The position numbers were made by a program, and so were the translations under genes. A stretch of DNA of 59,562 nt. It comes from Agarophyton chilense. Its lineage: Eukaryota; Rhodophyta; Florideophyceae; Gracilariales; Gracilariaceae. Each line of letters starts with the position of its first letter. Within the stretch, counting starts at the first letter, position 1. Positions 29,024 through 39,954 of the stretch are shown one piece after another. The DNA is taken from positions 1 to 59,562 of the forward strand of contig JARGXX010000087.1 of the NCBI GenBank assembly GCA_030374765.1, in the 5' to 3' direction. A model generated the notes under the pieces. That model was not told where the DNA came from. It ran no database searches and was given only the letters and a program-made list of their open reading frames with translations.

Positions 29024-30649
29024 CTAATTGGTTCCATTAGTTTGGTTTTGAGTGCTATTGGCTAAGTCCGAAGACTTTGCTCCTTTCGCAATAGCACTTA
29101 TGACATGGCGAGCTACTCCATTACCTCGTCTGAAGACAAGAGTACGTGGCCATTTCTCTTGGATTCCACTTCGCGGGACTTGAACTTCCATTAGTTCCTT
29201 GAAGCGGCGCCAGAACATCTTAATGCGAGGATGGAATCTGCAGACTACCCATCCTCCCAAGTCTGGAGATGGTTTGACGAACTTCTCAAGATATTTCGCC
29301 CTGTCTTGGTAAGACACATATTCCAAAGCAGCCCGTAGATGCTGTCCTGTGTATCCACGATTCGCTAACATTCGGAATAGGATGCTTACTTTGGCCTCCC
29401 ACGTATGTTTATCGGAAGTGTTACGGAGATATCTTATCATTTCTCCTTTCACGATTCCTGACAAAGTATGCGTGGGATGGTTGGACTTTCCATGGAGATA
29501 TAGGAACTTGGAGATGGGCTTTGTGTATACCCGAATGTCCACAATGTTATGAAACATAAACCTCCTTCCTTTATATATCTCCAAGTCAAGATAGACTGCT
29601 TTTTTGGAGCTGATGTCCCATGTCATAGACAGGTTTGAACAGGTGTTCAATCTATGCATGAGAGCCTCCGCAGTTGCCCTATCTCTGAGTATCACAAGTC
29701 CATCATCAATATAGCGGCGATTGATGATGATCTTGCTTACAAAGTCCAAGAAGATTCCTCGAAACTTAAAGAACAAATAAAGGTTAGCAAATGCTGGAGC
29801 TACCGGTGTTCCAGTTGCTGTACCAATAAGCTGTCGATGTACACCCTGTCCATCTGTTACATAGTTGTTAAACATGATGAACTCCAAAGCACGACACCAG
29901 AAGCCTTTGTTTGCCATGAATATGTGAGGCAATTCATGTAACAGAGTTCTTATGGCGTCTCTGATATCGATGCTGGGGTAACATCGCTCCACGTCATACG
30001 TCAAGAAGACACAGTCTGACGGGAGCTCTATATGTTCCAATTGCCTTACGGTTTGCCAGCTATTAACTGTTATAGCCGGAATCTTTTGCACCTCCTTGTT
30101 GAGAATGGTGCTAAGTTGTCTAGACAACCCCGACGTGATGTACGAGTGTGACGCCGTGATCGGTCTAGACTTCACCGTAGGCTTGTGAATCTTCGGTAGT
30201 ACATAGAAGGGTGCCGGGAACTTGGCGCCTAAAGCGTATTCTAGCGTTTCATCTGTGAATTTCCTCCCCAGATTACATGCCAGCAAGATTGCGTTGAGGT
30301 TACCGAGGAGCCTTCCATGGGGGAATGAGCTTACCTCGGAGAATGCACCCTCACGAATCTCCTTGCGCACAAGGTCGTCGTAGAACTCTCGGCTCATAAG
30401 TGTGAGTCCGAGGTTCTTATCGGCTTGTTTGACGACCCAGTCCTTCGTCTTCATGTACTTAATACCTCGCATCAACGTTCGATGCAAGGCTGGGGGAATG
30501 TCATCCTCAATACGAGTGAGTTCTCTCTCAAACTTCCGTGTCACTCGCATAGCTAGGGGATGAACCATTCTCCCTGTCCCCGTTCCTAGTGCCTTAAAGA
30601 GGGGATCCACTGTATCTTCAAGGCATTCCTTTAATGGAGTTCGAAGCAT
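29024..30649 (-). CDS. PLE reverse transcriptase, unit 6
   Basis: 541 residues, identical to unit 1. Confidence 0.96.
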   Translation of the reverse strand: MLRTPLKECLEDTVDPLFKALGTGTGRMVHPLAMRVTRKFERELTRIEDDIPPALHRTLMRGIKYMKTKDWVVKQADKNLGLTLMSREFYDDLVRKEIREGAFSEVSSFPHGRLLGNLNAILLACNLGRKFTDETLEYALGAKFPAPFYVLPKIHKPTVKSRPITASHSYITSGLSRQLSTILNKEVQKIPAITVNSWQTVRQLEHIELPSDCVFLTYDVERCYPSIDIRDAIRTLLHELPHIFMANKGFWCRALEFIMFNNYVTDGQGVHRQLIGTATGTPVAPAFANLYLFFKFRGIFLDFVSKIIINRRYIDDGLVILRDRATAEALMHRLNTCSNLSMTWDISSKKAVYLDLEIYKGRRFMFHNIVDIRVYTKPISKFLYLHGKSNHPTHTLSGIVKGEMIRYLRNTSDKHTWEAKVSILFRMLANRGYTGQHLRAALEYVSYQDRAKYLEKFVKPSPDLGGWVVCRFHPRIKMFWRRFKELMEVQVPRSGIQEKWPRTLVFRRGNGVARHVISAIAKGAKSSDLANSTQNQTNGTN

Positions 30650-30774
30650 GAACCCACCACCGACGGAGAGTACCTTTTTAACTTCAAAAGGTACTTCCTC
30701 GTCTTTGATTCCAACCGGTGGGTTATATTTGAACTCGCAGGAGAAGGAACGGGGCTTCCTTGGCCTGGAACGGT

Positions 30775-31662
30775 TTAATTTTGCCTGGCGCCCCGTCCGG
30801 CGGCGCCTGCCTTTCCGTTTTTCGGCTTCGGATTAGGCTTTACACTACTTTTCCCCGCTGCTTTAGCCCTGCCCTTTAGGGGCTTTTGTTTATTAGGGGC
30901 TTTTGGAGCTTTGGGGGGATTATTCTTACGAGAACTCTCCAAAACACTAATTCTATTTCTAAGGGCTGCTAGCTCCTTCCGCGTCTGATCGACCCCTTCT
31001 GGGGCCCCCTCTTCATCAGCCGATTGCGCGGATTTCTTCAGGAGGTCAGCTTTCTTTTTGGTGTTCTTTATGTAGCTACCTAGACCGCTCGCTATTGTGG
31101 CTTGTATCTTCTTATCATTCAGAGAAGATACAAACATTTCCTTGAACCTTTCACAGAGGTTCTTGGTTTGTTCATTGGTGACGTACGAAAGGCAAATGAG
31201 GCCCTCCGTAAGCGCCTCCTCCAAACTTTCGAAAGCTTCTTCGAGTAGTTTCCTTCGAGACTTTTTAAGCTCACGGACTTCGTCCAGTTTGGCTTGAATA
31301 AGAAGTTTCAGAAATTGTTTCGCAAAATTTTCCGAAAGTTGTTTGAACTGCGAGCTGTATTTGTCTATCTGAGCGCTTTGAAGCTGAGGCATACGGGGTA
31401 CCACGATAGATTTCGGTATCGTATCCTCTTCAGCATGCTTCATCAATTGGCTCACATAGACTGTTCTGCGAGCGATCGTCTCATCCACTACTTGAATCTG
31501 TTTACGAAAGGGAGCGCAAACTTTTATTAAGAGTGGTTTCGTGAAGTCGAAGAGCATTTCGTCCGTACACTCCGGCTTATCGCCTAGGAGAGTTTCCTGG
31601 ACTGGCTCGATTTCATCGACCTCTTCCTCTTGTGCACGTCTGACGATTGCACGACGAGGCAT
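30775..31662 (-). CDS. PLE ORF1, unit 6
   Basis: 295 residues, identical to unit 1. Confidence 0.85.
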   Translation of the reverse strand: MPRRAIVRRAQEEEVDEIEPVQETLLGDKPECTDEMLFDFTKPLLIKVCAPFRKQIQVVDETIARRTVYVSQLMKHAEEDTIPKSIVVPRMPQLQSAQIDKYSSQFKQLSENFAKQFLKLLIQAKLDEVRELKKSRRKLLEEAFESLEEALTEGLICLSYVTNEQTKNLCERFKEMFVSSLNDKKIQATIASGLGSYIKNTKKKADLLKKSAQSADEEGAPEGVDQTRKELAALRNRISVLESSRKNNPPKAPKAPNKQKPLKGRAKAAGKSSVKPNPKPKNGKAGAAGRGARQN

Positions 31663-31859
31663 TGCGAAAGAGATTTGTGATCGGCGACGGCACCTACTCC
31701 GCGTACAGGGGTTTTAGGGATTGAGTAAGGTGGTTGAAAGTGTGCTGCGTCGCGCAGAATGTAAGGGGGGGGAGAGAGAGAGACTGCTTAAGGACTAGGA
31801 CGCCCTTGAAGCCGGAAGGGGAGGGGGAAAGGGAAAGGGAGGGGAAGCGGGGTGAAGTG

Positions 31860-31910
31860 AACGATGTGGCAGAGCGCTTTCGTCTTTATGACTCCTCAGT
31901 GCCTTATGTT
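31860..31910 (-). ncRNA. Hammerhead ribozyme, unit 7
   Basis: Core identical to unit 1; predicted cleavage 31872/31871. Confidence 0.85.
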
Positions 31911-32083
31911 GGGATGAGAAGGTTGGAAGAGAGGTGGAGAGCTCTCCACGGCTTCTTACATAGCCTCCTATGGCCCAAGCACTGCTCTACTTATGTTGCT
32001 CCCTATCTAATGAAACGAACATTACTAACTTAACTAAGCCCAGAGTGGGGTTTTTAGCCCCGTTCTTGGACAGTTGGTCATTT

Positions 32084-33709
32084 CTAATTGGTTCCATTAG
32101 TTTGGTTTTGAGTGCTATTGGCTAAGTCCGAAGACTTTGCTCCTTTCGCAATAGCACTTATGACATGGCGAGCTACTCCATTACCTCGTCTGAAGACAAG
32201 AGTACGTGGCCATTTCTCTTGGATTCCACTTCGCGGGACTTGAACTTCCATTAGTTCCTTGAAGCGGCGCCAGAACATCTTAATGCGAGGATGGAATCTG
32301 CAGACTACCCATCCTCCCAAGTCTGGAGATGGTTTGACGAACTTCTCAAGATATTTCGCCCTGTCTTGGTAAGACACATATTCCAAAGCAGCCCGTAGAT
32401 GCTGTCCTGTGTATCCACGATTCGCTAACATTCGGAATAGGATGCTTACTTTGGCCTCCCACGTATGTTTATCGGAAGTGTTACGGAGATATCTTATCAT
32501 TTCTCCTTTCACGATTCCTGACAAAGTATGCGTGGGATGGTTGGACTTTCCATGGAGATATAGGAACTTGGAGATGGGCTTTGTGTATACCCGAATGTCC
32601 ACAATGTTATGAAACATAAACCTCCTTCCTTTATATATCTCCAAGTCAAGATAGACTGCTTTTTTGGAGCTGATGTCCCATGTCATAGACAGGTTTGAAC
32701 AGGTGTTCAATCTATGCATGAGAGCCTCCGCAGTTGCCCTATCTCTGAGTATCACAAGTCCATCATCAATATAGCGGCGATTGATGATGATCTTGCTTAC
32801 AAAGTCCAAGAAGATTCCTCGAAACTTAAAGAACAAATAAAGGTTAGCAAATGCTGGAGCTACCGGTGTTCCAGTTGCTGTACCAATAAGCTGTCGATGT
32901 ACACCCTGTCCATCTGTTACATAGTTGTTAAACATGATGAACTCCAAAGCACGACACCAGAAGCCTTTGTTTGCCATGAATATGTGAGGCAATTCATGTA
33001 ACAGAGTTCTTATGGCGTCTCTGATATCGATGCTGGGGTAACATCGCTCCACGTCATACGTCAAGAAGACACAGTCTGACGGGAGCTCTATATGTTCCAA
33101 TTGCCTTACGGTTTGCCAGCTATTAACTGTTATAGCCGGAATCTTTTGCACCTCCTTGTTGAGAATGGTGCTAAGTTGTCTAGACAACCCCGACGTGATG
33201 TACGAGTGTGACGCCGTGATCGGTCTAGACTTCACCGTAGGCTTGTGAATCTTCGGTAGTACATAGAAGGGTGCCGGGAACTTGGCGCCTAAAGCGTATT
33301 CTAGCGTTTCATCTGTGAATTTCCTCCCCAGATTACATGCCAGCAAGATTGCGTTGAGGTTACCGAGGAGCCTTCCATGGGGGAATGAGCTTACCTCGGA
33401 GAATGCACCCTCACGAATCTCCTTGCGCACAAGGTCGTCGTAGAACTCTCGGCTCATAAGTGTGAGTCCGAGGTTCTTATCGGCTTGTTTGACGACCCAG
33501 TCCTTCGTCTTCATGTACTTAATACCTCGCATCAACGTTCGATGCAAGGCTGGGGGAATGTCATCCTCAATACGAGTGAGTTCTCTCTCAAACTTCCGTG
33601 TCACTCGCATAGCTAGGGGATGAACCATTCTCCCTGTCCCCGTTCCTAGTGCCTTAAAGAGGGGATCCACTGTATCTTCAAGGCATTCCTTTAATGGAGT
33701 TCGAAGCAT
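32084..33709 (-). CDS. PLE reverse transcriptase, unit 7
   Basis: 541 residues, identical to unit 1. Confidence 0.96.
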   Translation of the reverse strand: MLRTPLKECLEDTVDPLFKALGTGTGRMVHPLAMRVTRKFERELTRIEDDIPPALHRTLMRGIKYMKTKDWVVKQADKNLGLTLMSREFYDDLVRKEIREGAFSEVSSFPHGRLLGNLNAILLACNLGRKFTDETLEYALGAKFPAPFYVLPKIHKPTVKSRPITASHSYITSGLSRQLSTILNKEVQKIPAITVNSWQTVRQLEHIELPSDCVFLTYDVERCYPSIDIRDAIRTLLHELPHIFMANKGFWCRALEFIMFNNYVTDGQGVHRQLIGTATGTPVAPAFANLYLFFKFRGIFLDFVSKIIINRRYIDDGLVILRDRATAEALMHRLNTCSNLSMTWDISSKKAVYLDLEIYKGRRFMFHNIVDIRVYTKPISKFLYLHGKSNHPTHTLSGIVKGEMIRYLRNTSDKHTWEAKVSILFRMLANRGYTGQHLRAALEYVSYQDRAKYLEKFVKPSPDLGGWVVCRFHPRIKMFWRRFKELMEVQVPRSGIQEKWPRTLVFRRGNGVARHVISAIAKGAKSSDLANSTQNQTNGTN

Positions 33710-33834
33710 GAACCCACCACCGACGGAGAGTACCTTTTTAACTTCAAAAGGTACTTCCTCGTCTTTGATTCCAACCGGTGGGTTATATTTGAACTCGCAG
33801 GAGAAGGAACGGGGCTTCCTTGGCCTGGAACGGT

Positions 33835-34722
33835 TTAATTTTGCCTGGCGCCCCGTCCGGCGGCGCCTGCCTTTCCGTTTTTCGGCTTCGGATTAGGCTT
33901 TACACTACTTTTCCCCGCTGCTTTAGCCCTGCCCTTTAGGGGCTTTTGTTTATTAGGGGCTTTTGGAGCTTTGGGGGGATTATTCTTACGAGAACTCTCC
34001 AAAACACTAATTCTATTTCTAAGGGCTGCTAGCTCCTTCCGCGTCTGATCGACCCCTTCTGGGGCCCCCTCTTCATCAGCCGATTGCGCGGATTTCTTCA
34101 GGAGGTCAGCTTTCTTTTTGGTGTTCTTTATGTAGCTACCTAGACCGCTCGCTATTGTGGCTTGTATCTTCTTATCATTCAGAGAAGATACAAACATTTC
34201 CTTGAACCTTTCACAGAGGTTCTTGGTTTGTTCATTGGTGACGTACGAAAGGCAAATGAGGCCCTCCGTAAGCGCCTCCTCCAAACTTTCGAAAGCTTCT
34301 TCGAGTAGTTTCCTTCGAGACTTTTTAAGCTCACGGACTTCGTCCAGTTTGGCTTGAATAAGAAGTTTCAGAAATTGTTTCGCAAAATTTTCCGAAAGTT
34401 GTTTGAACTGCGAGCTGTATTTGTCTATCTGAGCGCTTTGAAGCTGAGGCATACGGGGTACCACGATAGATTTCGGTATCGTATCCTCTTCAGCATGCTT
34501 CATCAATTGGCTCACATAGACTGTTCTGCGAGCGATCGTCTCATCCACTACTTGAATCTGTTTACGAAAGGGAGCGCAAACTTTTATTAAGAGTGGTTTC
34601 GTGAAGTCGAAGAGCATTTCGTCCGTACACTCCGGCTTATCGCCTAGGAGAGTTTCCTGGACTGGCTCGATTTCATCGACCTCTTCCTCTTGTGCACGTC
34701 TGACGATTGCACGACGAGGCAT
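33835..34722 (-). CDS. PLE ORF1, unit 7
   Basis: 295 residues, identical to unit 1. Confidence 0.85.
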   Translation of the reverse strand: MPRRAIVRRAQEEEVDEIEPVQETLLGDKPECTDEMLFDFTKPLLIKVCAPFRKQIQVVDETIARRTVYVSQLMKHAEEDTIPKSIVVPRMPQLQSAQIDKYSSQFKQLSENFAKQFLKLLIQAKLDEVRELKKSRRKLLEEAFESLEEALTEGLICLSYVTNEQTKNLCERFKEMFVSSLNDKKIQATIASGLGSYIKNTKKKADLLKKSAQSADEEGAPEGVDQTRKELAALRNRISVLESSRKNNPPKAPKAPNKQKPLKGRAKAAGKSSVKPNPKPKNGKAGAAGRGARQN

Positions 34723-34919
34723 TGCGAAAGAGATTTGTGATCGGCGACGGCACCTACTCCGCGTACAGGGGTTTTAGGGATTGAGTAAGGTGGTTGAAAG
34801 TGTGCTGCGTCGCGCAGAATGTAAGGGGGGGGAGAGAGAGAGACTGCTTAAGGACTAGGACGCCCTTGAAGCCGGAAGGGGAGGGGGAAAGGGAAAGGGA
34901 GGGGAAGCGGGGTGAAGTG

Positions 34920-34970
34920 AACGATGTGGCAGAGCGCTTTCGTCTTTATGACTCCTCAGTGCCTTATGTT
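34920..34970 (-). ncRNA. Hammerhead ribozyme, unit 8
   Basis: Core identical to unit 1; predicted cleavage 34932/34931. Confidence 0.85.
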
Positions 34971-35143
34971 GGGATGAGAAGGTTGGAAGAGAGGTGGAGA
35001 GCTCTCCACGGCTTCTTACATAGCCTCCTATGGCCCAAGCACTGCTCTACTTATGTTGCTCCCTATCTAATGAAACGAACATTACTAACTTAACTAAGCC
35101 CAGAGTGGGGTTTTTAGCCCCGTTCTTGGACAGTTGGTCATTT

Positions 35144-36769
35144 CTAATTGGTTCCATTAGTTTGGTTTTGAGTGCTATTGGCTAAGTCCGAAGACTTTGC
35201 TCCTTTCGCAATAGCACTTATGACATGGCGAGCTACTCCATTACCTCGTCTGAAGACAAGAGTACGTGGCCATTTCTCTTGGATTCCACTTCGCGGGACT
35301 TGAACTTCCATTAGTTCCTTGAAGCGGCGCCAGAACATCTTAATGCGAGGATGGAATCTGCAGACTACCCATCCTCCCAAGTCTGGAGATGGTTTGACGA
35401 ACTTCTCAAGATATTTCGCCCTGTCTTGGTAAGACACATATTCCAAAGCAGCCCGTAGATGCTGTCCTGTGTATCCACGATTCGCTAACATTCGGAATAG
35501 GATGCTTACTTTGGCCTCCCACGTATGTTTATCGGAAGTGTTACGGAGATATCTTATCATTTCTCCTTTCACGATTCCTGACAAAGTATGCGTGGGATGG
35601 TTGGACTTTCCATGGAGATATAGGAACTTGGAGATGGGCTTTGTGTATACCCGAATGTCCACAATGTTATGAAACATAAACCTCCTTCCTTTATATATCT
35701 CCAAGTCAAGATAGACTGCTTTTTTGGAGCTGATGTCCCATGTCATAGACAGGTTTGAACAGGTGTTCAATCTATGCATGAGAGCCTCCGCAGTTGCCCT
35801 ATCTCTGAGTATCACAAGTCCATCATCAATATAGCGGCGATTGATGATGATCTTGCTTACAAAGTCCAAGAAGATTCCTCGAAACTTAAAGAACAAATAA
35901 AGGTTAGCAAATGCTGGAGCTACCGGTGTTCCAGTTGCTGTACCAATAAGCTGTCGATGTACACCCTGTCCATCTGTTACATAGTTGTTAAACATGATGA
36001 ACTCCAAAGCACGACACCAGAAGCCTTTGTTTGCCATGAATATGTGAGGCAATTCATGTAACAGAGTTCTTATGGCGTCTCTGATATCGATGCTGGGGTA
36101 ACATCGCTCCACGTCATACGTCAAGAAGACACAGTCTGACGGGAGCTCTATATGTTCCAATTGCCTTACGGTTTGCCAGCTATTAACTGTTATAGCCGGA
36201 ATCTTTTGCACCTCCTTGTTGAGAATGGTGCTAAGTTGTCTAGACAACCCCGACGTGATGTACGAGTGTGACGCCGTGATCGGTCTAGACTTCACCGTAG
36301 GCTTGTGAATCTTCGGTAGTACATAGAAGGGTGCCGGGAACTTGGCGCCTAAAGCGTATTCTAGCGTTTCATCTGTGAATTTCCTCCCCAGATTACATGC
36401 CAGCAAGATTGCGTTGAGGTTACCGAGGAGCCTTCCATGGGGGAATGAGCTTACCTCGGAGAATGCACCCTCACGAATCTCCTTGCGCACAAGGTCGTCG
36501 TAGAACTCTCGGCTCATAAGTGTGAGTCCGAGGTTCTTATCGGCTTGTTTGACGACCCAGTCCTTCGTCTTCATGTACTTAATACCTCGCATCAACGTTC
36601 GATGCAAGGCTGGGGGAATGTCATCCTCAATACGAGTGAGTTCTCTCTCAAACTTCCGTGTCACTCGCATAGCTAGGGGATGAACCATTCTCCCTGTCCC
36701 CGTTCCTAGTGCCTTAAAGAGGGGATCCACTGTATCTTCAAGGCATTCCTTTAATGGAGTTCGAAGCAT
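35144..36769 (-). CDS. PLE reverse transcriptase, unit 8
   Basis: 541 residues, identical to unit 1. Confidence 0.96.
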   Translation of the reverse strand: MLRTPLKECLEDTVDPLFKALGTGTGRMVHPLAMRVTRKFERELTRIEDDIPPALHRTLMRGIKYMKTKDWVVKQADKNLGLTLMSREFYDDLVRKEIREGAFSEVSSFPHGRLLGNLNAILLACNLGRKFTDETLEYALGAKFPAPFYVLPKIHKPTVKSRPITASHSYITSGLSRQLSTILNKEVQKIPAITVNSWQTVRQLEHIELPSDCVFLTYDVERCYPSIDIRDAIRTLLHELPHIFMANKGFWCRALEFIMFNNYVTDGQGVHRQLIGTATGTPVAPAFANLYLFFKFRGIFLDFVSKIIINRRYIDDGLVILRDRATAEALMHRLNTCSNLSMTWDISSKKAVYLDLEIYKGRRFMFHNIVDIRVYTKPISKFLYLHGKSNHPTHTLSGIVKGEMIRYLRNTSDKHTWEAKVSILFRMLANRGYTGQHLRAALEYVSYQDRAKYLEKFVKPSPDLGGWVVCRFHPRIKMFWRRFKELMEVQVPRSGIQEKWPRTLVFRRGNGVARHVISAIAKGAKSSDLANSTQNQTNGTN

Positions 36770-36894
36770 GAACCCACCACCGACGGAGAGTACCTTTTTA
36801 ACTTCAAAAGGTACTTCCTCGTCTTTGATTCCAACCGGTGGGTTATATTTGAACTCGCAGGAGAAGGAACGGGGCTTCCTTGGCCTGGAACGGT

Positions 36895-37782
36895 TTAATT
36901 TTGCCTGGCGCCCCGTCCGGCGGCGCCTGCCTTTCCGTTTTTCGGCTTCGGATTAGGCTTTACACTACTTTTCCCCGCTGCTTTAGCCCTGCCCTTTAGG
37001 GGCTTTTGTTTATTAGGGGCTTTTGGAGCTTTGGGGGGATTATTCTTACGAGAACTCTCCAAAACACTAATTCTATTTCTAAGGGCTGCTAGCTCCTTCC
37101 GCGTCTGATCGACCCCTTCTGGGGCCCCCTCTTCATCAGCCGATTGCGCGGATTTCTTCAGGAGGTCAGCTTTCTTTTTGGTGTTCTTTATGTAGCTACC
37201 TAGACCGCTCGCTATTGTGGCTTGTATCTTCTTATCATTCAGAGAAGATACAAACATTTCCTTGAACCTTTCACAGAGGTTCTTGGTTTGTTCATTGGTG
37301 ACGTACGAAAGGCAAATGAGGCCCTCCGTAAGCGCCTCCTCCAAACTTTCGAAAGCTTCTTCGAGTAGTTTCCTTCGAGACTTTTTAAGCTCACGGACTT
37401 CGTCCAGTTTGGCTTGAATAAGAAGTTTCAGAAATTGTTTCGCAAAATTTTCCGAAAGTTGTTTGAACTGCGAGCTGTATTTGTCTATCTGAGCGCTTTG
37501 AAGCTGAGGCATACGGGGTACCACGATAGATTTCGGTATCGTATCCTCTTCAGCATGCTTCATCAATTGGCTCACATAGACTGTTCTGCGAGCGATCGTC
37601 TCATCCACTACTTGAATCTGTTTACGAAAGGGAGCGCAAACTTTTATTAAGAGTGGTTTCGTGAAGTCGAAGAGCATTTCGTCCGTACACTCCGGCTTAT
37701 CGCCTAGGAGAGTTTCCTGGACTGGCTCGATTTCATCGACCTCTTCCTCTTGTGCACGTCTGACGATTGCACGACGAGGCAT
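36895..37782 (-). CDS. PLE ORF1, unit 8
   Basis: 295 residues, identical to unit 1. Confidence 0.85.
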   Translation of the reverse strand: MPRRAIVRRAQEEEVDEIEPVQETLLGDKPECTDEMLFDFTKPLLIKVCAPFRKQIQVVDETIARRTVYVSQLMKHAEEDTIPKSIVVPRMPQLQSAQIDKYSSQFKQLSENFAKQFLKLLIQAKLDEVRELKKSRRKLLEEAFESLEEALTEGLICLSYVTNEQTKNLCERFKEMFVSSLNDKKIQATIASGLGSYIKNTKKKADLLKKSAQSADEEGAPEGVDQTRKELAALRNRISVLESSRKNNPPKAPKAPNKQKPLKGRAKAAGKSSVKPNPKPKNGKAGAAGRGARQN

Positions 37783-37979
37783 TGCGAAAGAGATTTGTGA
37801 TCGGCGACGGCACCTACTCCGCGTACAGGGGTTTTAGGGATTGAGTAAGGTGGTTGAAAGTGTGCTGCGTCGCGCAGAATGTAAGGGGGGGGAGAGAGAG
37901 AGACTGCTTAAGGACTAGGACGCCCTTGAAGCCGGAAGGGGAGGGGGAAAGGGAAAGGGAGGGGAAGCGGGGTGAAGTG

Positions 37980-38030
37980 AACGATGTGGCAGAGCGCTTT
38001 CGTCTTTATGACTCCTCAGTGCCTTATGTT
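37980..38030 (-). ncRNA. Hammerhead ribozyme, unit 9
   Basis: Core identical to unit 1; predicted cleavage 37992/37991. Confidence 0.85.
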
Positions 38031-38203
38031 GGGATGAGAAGGTTGGAAGAGAGGTGGAGAGCTCTCCACGGCTTCTTACATAGCCTCCTATGGCCCAAGC
38101 ACTGCTCTACTTATGTTGCTCCCTATCTAATGAAACGAACATTACTAACTTAACTAAGCCCAGAGTGGGGTTTTTAGCCCCGTTCTTGGACAGTTGGTCA
38201 TTT

Positions 38204-39829
38204 CTAATTGGTTCCATTAGTTTGGTTTTGAGTGCTATTGGCTAAGTCCGAAGACTTTGCTCCTTTCGCAATAGCACTTATGACATGGCGAGCTACTCCA
38301 TTACCTCGTCTGAAGACAAGAGTACGTGGCCATTTCTCTTGGATTCCACTTCGCGGGACTTGAACTTCCATTAGTTCCTTGAAGCGGCGCCAGAACATCT
38401 TAATGCGAGGATGGAATCTGCAGACTACCCATCCTCCCAAGTCTGGAGATGGTTTGACGAACTTCTCAAGATATTTCGCCCTGTCTTGGTAAGACACATA
38501 TTCCAAAGCAGCCCGTAGATGCTGTCCTGTGTATCCACGATTCGCTAACATTCGGAATAGGATGCTTACTTTGGCCTCCCACGTATGTTTATCGGAAGTG
38601 TTACGGAGATATCTTATCATTTCTCCTTTCACGATTCCTGACAAAGTATGCGTGGGATGGTTGGACTTTCCATGGAGATATAGGAACTTGGAGATGGGCT
38701 TTGTGTATACCCGAATGTCCACAATGTTATGAAACATAAACCTCCTTCCTTTATATATCTCCAAGTCAAGATAGACTGCTTTTTTGGAGCTGATGTCCCA
38801 TGTCATAGACAGGTTTGAACAGGTGTTCAATCTATGCATGAGAGCCTCCGCAGTTGCCCTATCTCTGAGTATCACAAGTCCATCATCAATATAGCGGCGA
38901 TTGATGATGATCTTGCTTACAAAGTCCAAGAAGATTCCTCGAAACTTAAAGAACAAATAAAGGTTAGCAAATGCTGGAGCTACCGGTGTTCCAGTTGCTG
39001 TACCAATAAGCTGTCGATGTACACCCTGTCCATCTGTTACATAGTTGTTAAACATGATGAACTCCAAAGCACGACACCAGAAGCCTTTGTTTGCCATGAA
39101 TATGTGAGGCAATTCATGTAACAGAGTTCTTATGGCGTCTCTGATATCGATGCTGGGGTAACATCGCTCCACGTCATACGTCAAGAAGACACAGTCTGAC
39201 GGGAGCTCTATATGTTCCAATTGCCTTACGGTTTGCCAGCTATTAACTGTTATAGCCGGAATCTTTTGCACCTCCTTGTTGAGAATGGTGCTAAGTTGTC
39301 TAGACAACCCCGACGTGATGTACGAGTGTGACGCCGTGATCGGTCTAGACTTCACCGTAGGCTTGTGAATCTTCGGTAGTACATAGAAGGGTGCCGGGAA
39401 CTTGGCGCCTAAAGCGTATTCTAGCGTTTCATCTGTGAATTTCCTCCCCAGATTACATGCCAGCAAGATTGCGTTGAGGTTACCGAGGAGCCTTCCATGG
39501 GGGAATGAGCTTACCTCGGAGAATGCACCCTCACGAATCTCCTTGCGCACAAGGTCGTCGTAGAACTCTCGGCTCATAAGTGTGAGTCCGAGGTTCTTAT
39601 CGGCTTGTTTGACGACCCAGTCCTTCGTCTTCATGTACTTAATACCTCGCATCAACGTTCGATGCAAGGCTGGGGGAATGTCATCCTCAATACGAGTGAG
39701 TTCTCTCTCAAACTTCCGTGTCACTCGCATAGCTAGGGGATGAACCATTCTCCCTGTCCCCGTTCCTAGTGCCTTAAAGAGGGGATCCACTGTATCTTCA
39801 AGGCATTCCTTTAATGGAGTTCGAAGCAT
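38204..39829 (-). CDS. PLE reverse transcriptase, unit 9
   Basis: 541 residues, identical to unit 1. Confidence 0.96.
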   Translation of the reverse strand: MLRTPLKECLEDTVDPLFKALGTGTGRMVHPLAMRVTRKFERELTRIEDDIPPALHRTLMRGIKYMKTKDWVVKQADKNLGLTLMSREFYDDLVRKEIREGAFSEVSSFPHGRLLGNLNAILLACNLGRKFTDETLEYALGAKFPAPFYVLPKIHKPTVKSRPITASHSYITSGLSRQLSTILNKEVQKIPAITVNSWQTVRQLEHIELPSDCVFLTYDVERCYPSIDIRDAIRTLLHELPHIFMANKGFWCRALEFIMFNNYVTDGQGVHRQLIGTATGTPVAPAFANLYLFFKFRGIFLDFVSKIIINRRYIDDGLVILRDRATAEALMHRLNTCSNLSMTWDISSKKAVYLDLEIYKGRRFMFHNIVDIRVYTKPISKFLYLHGKSNHPTHTLSGIVKGEMIRYLRNTSDKHTWEAKVSILFRMLANRGYTGQHLRAALEYVSYQDRAKYLEKFVKPSPDLGGWVVCRFHPRIKMFWRRFKELMEVQVPRSGIQEKWPRTLVFRRGNGVARHVISAIAKGAKSSDLANSTQNQTNGTN

Positions 39830-39954
39830 GAACCCACCACCGACGGAGAGTACCTTTTTAACTTCAAAAGGTACTTCCTCGTCTTTGATTCCAACCGGTG
39901 GGTTATATTTGAACTCGCAGGAGAAGGAACGGGGCTTCCTTGGCCTGGAACGGT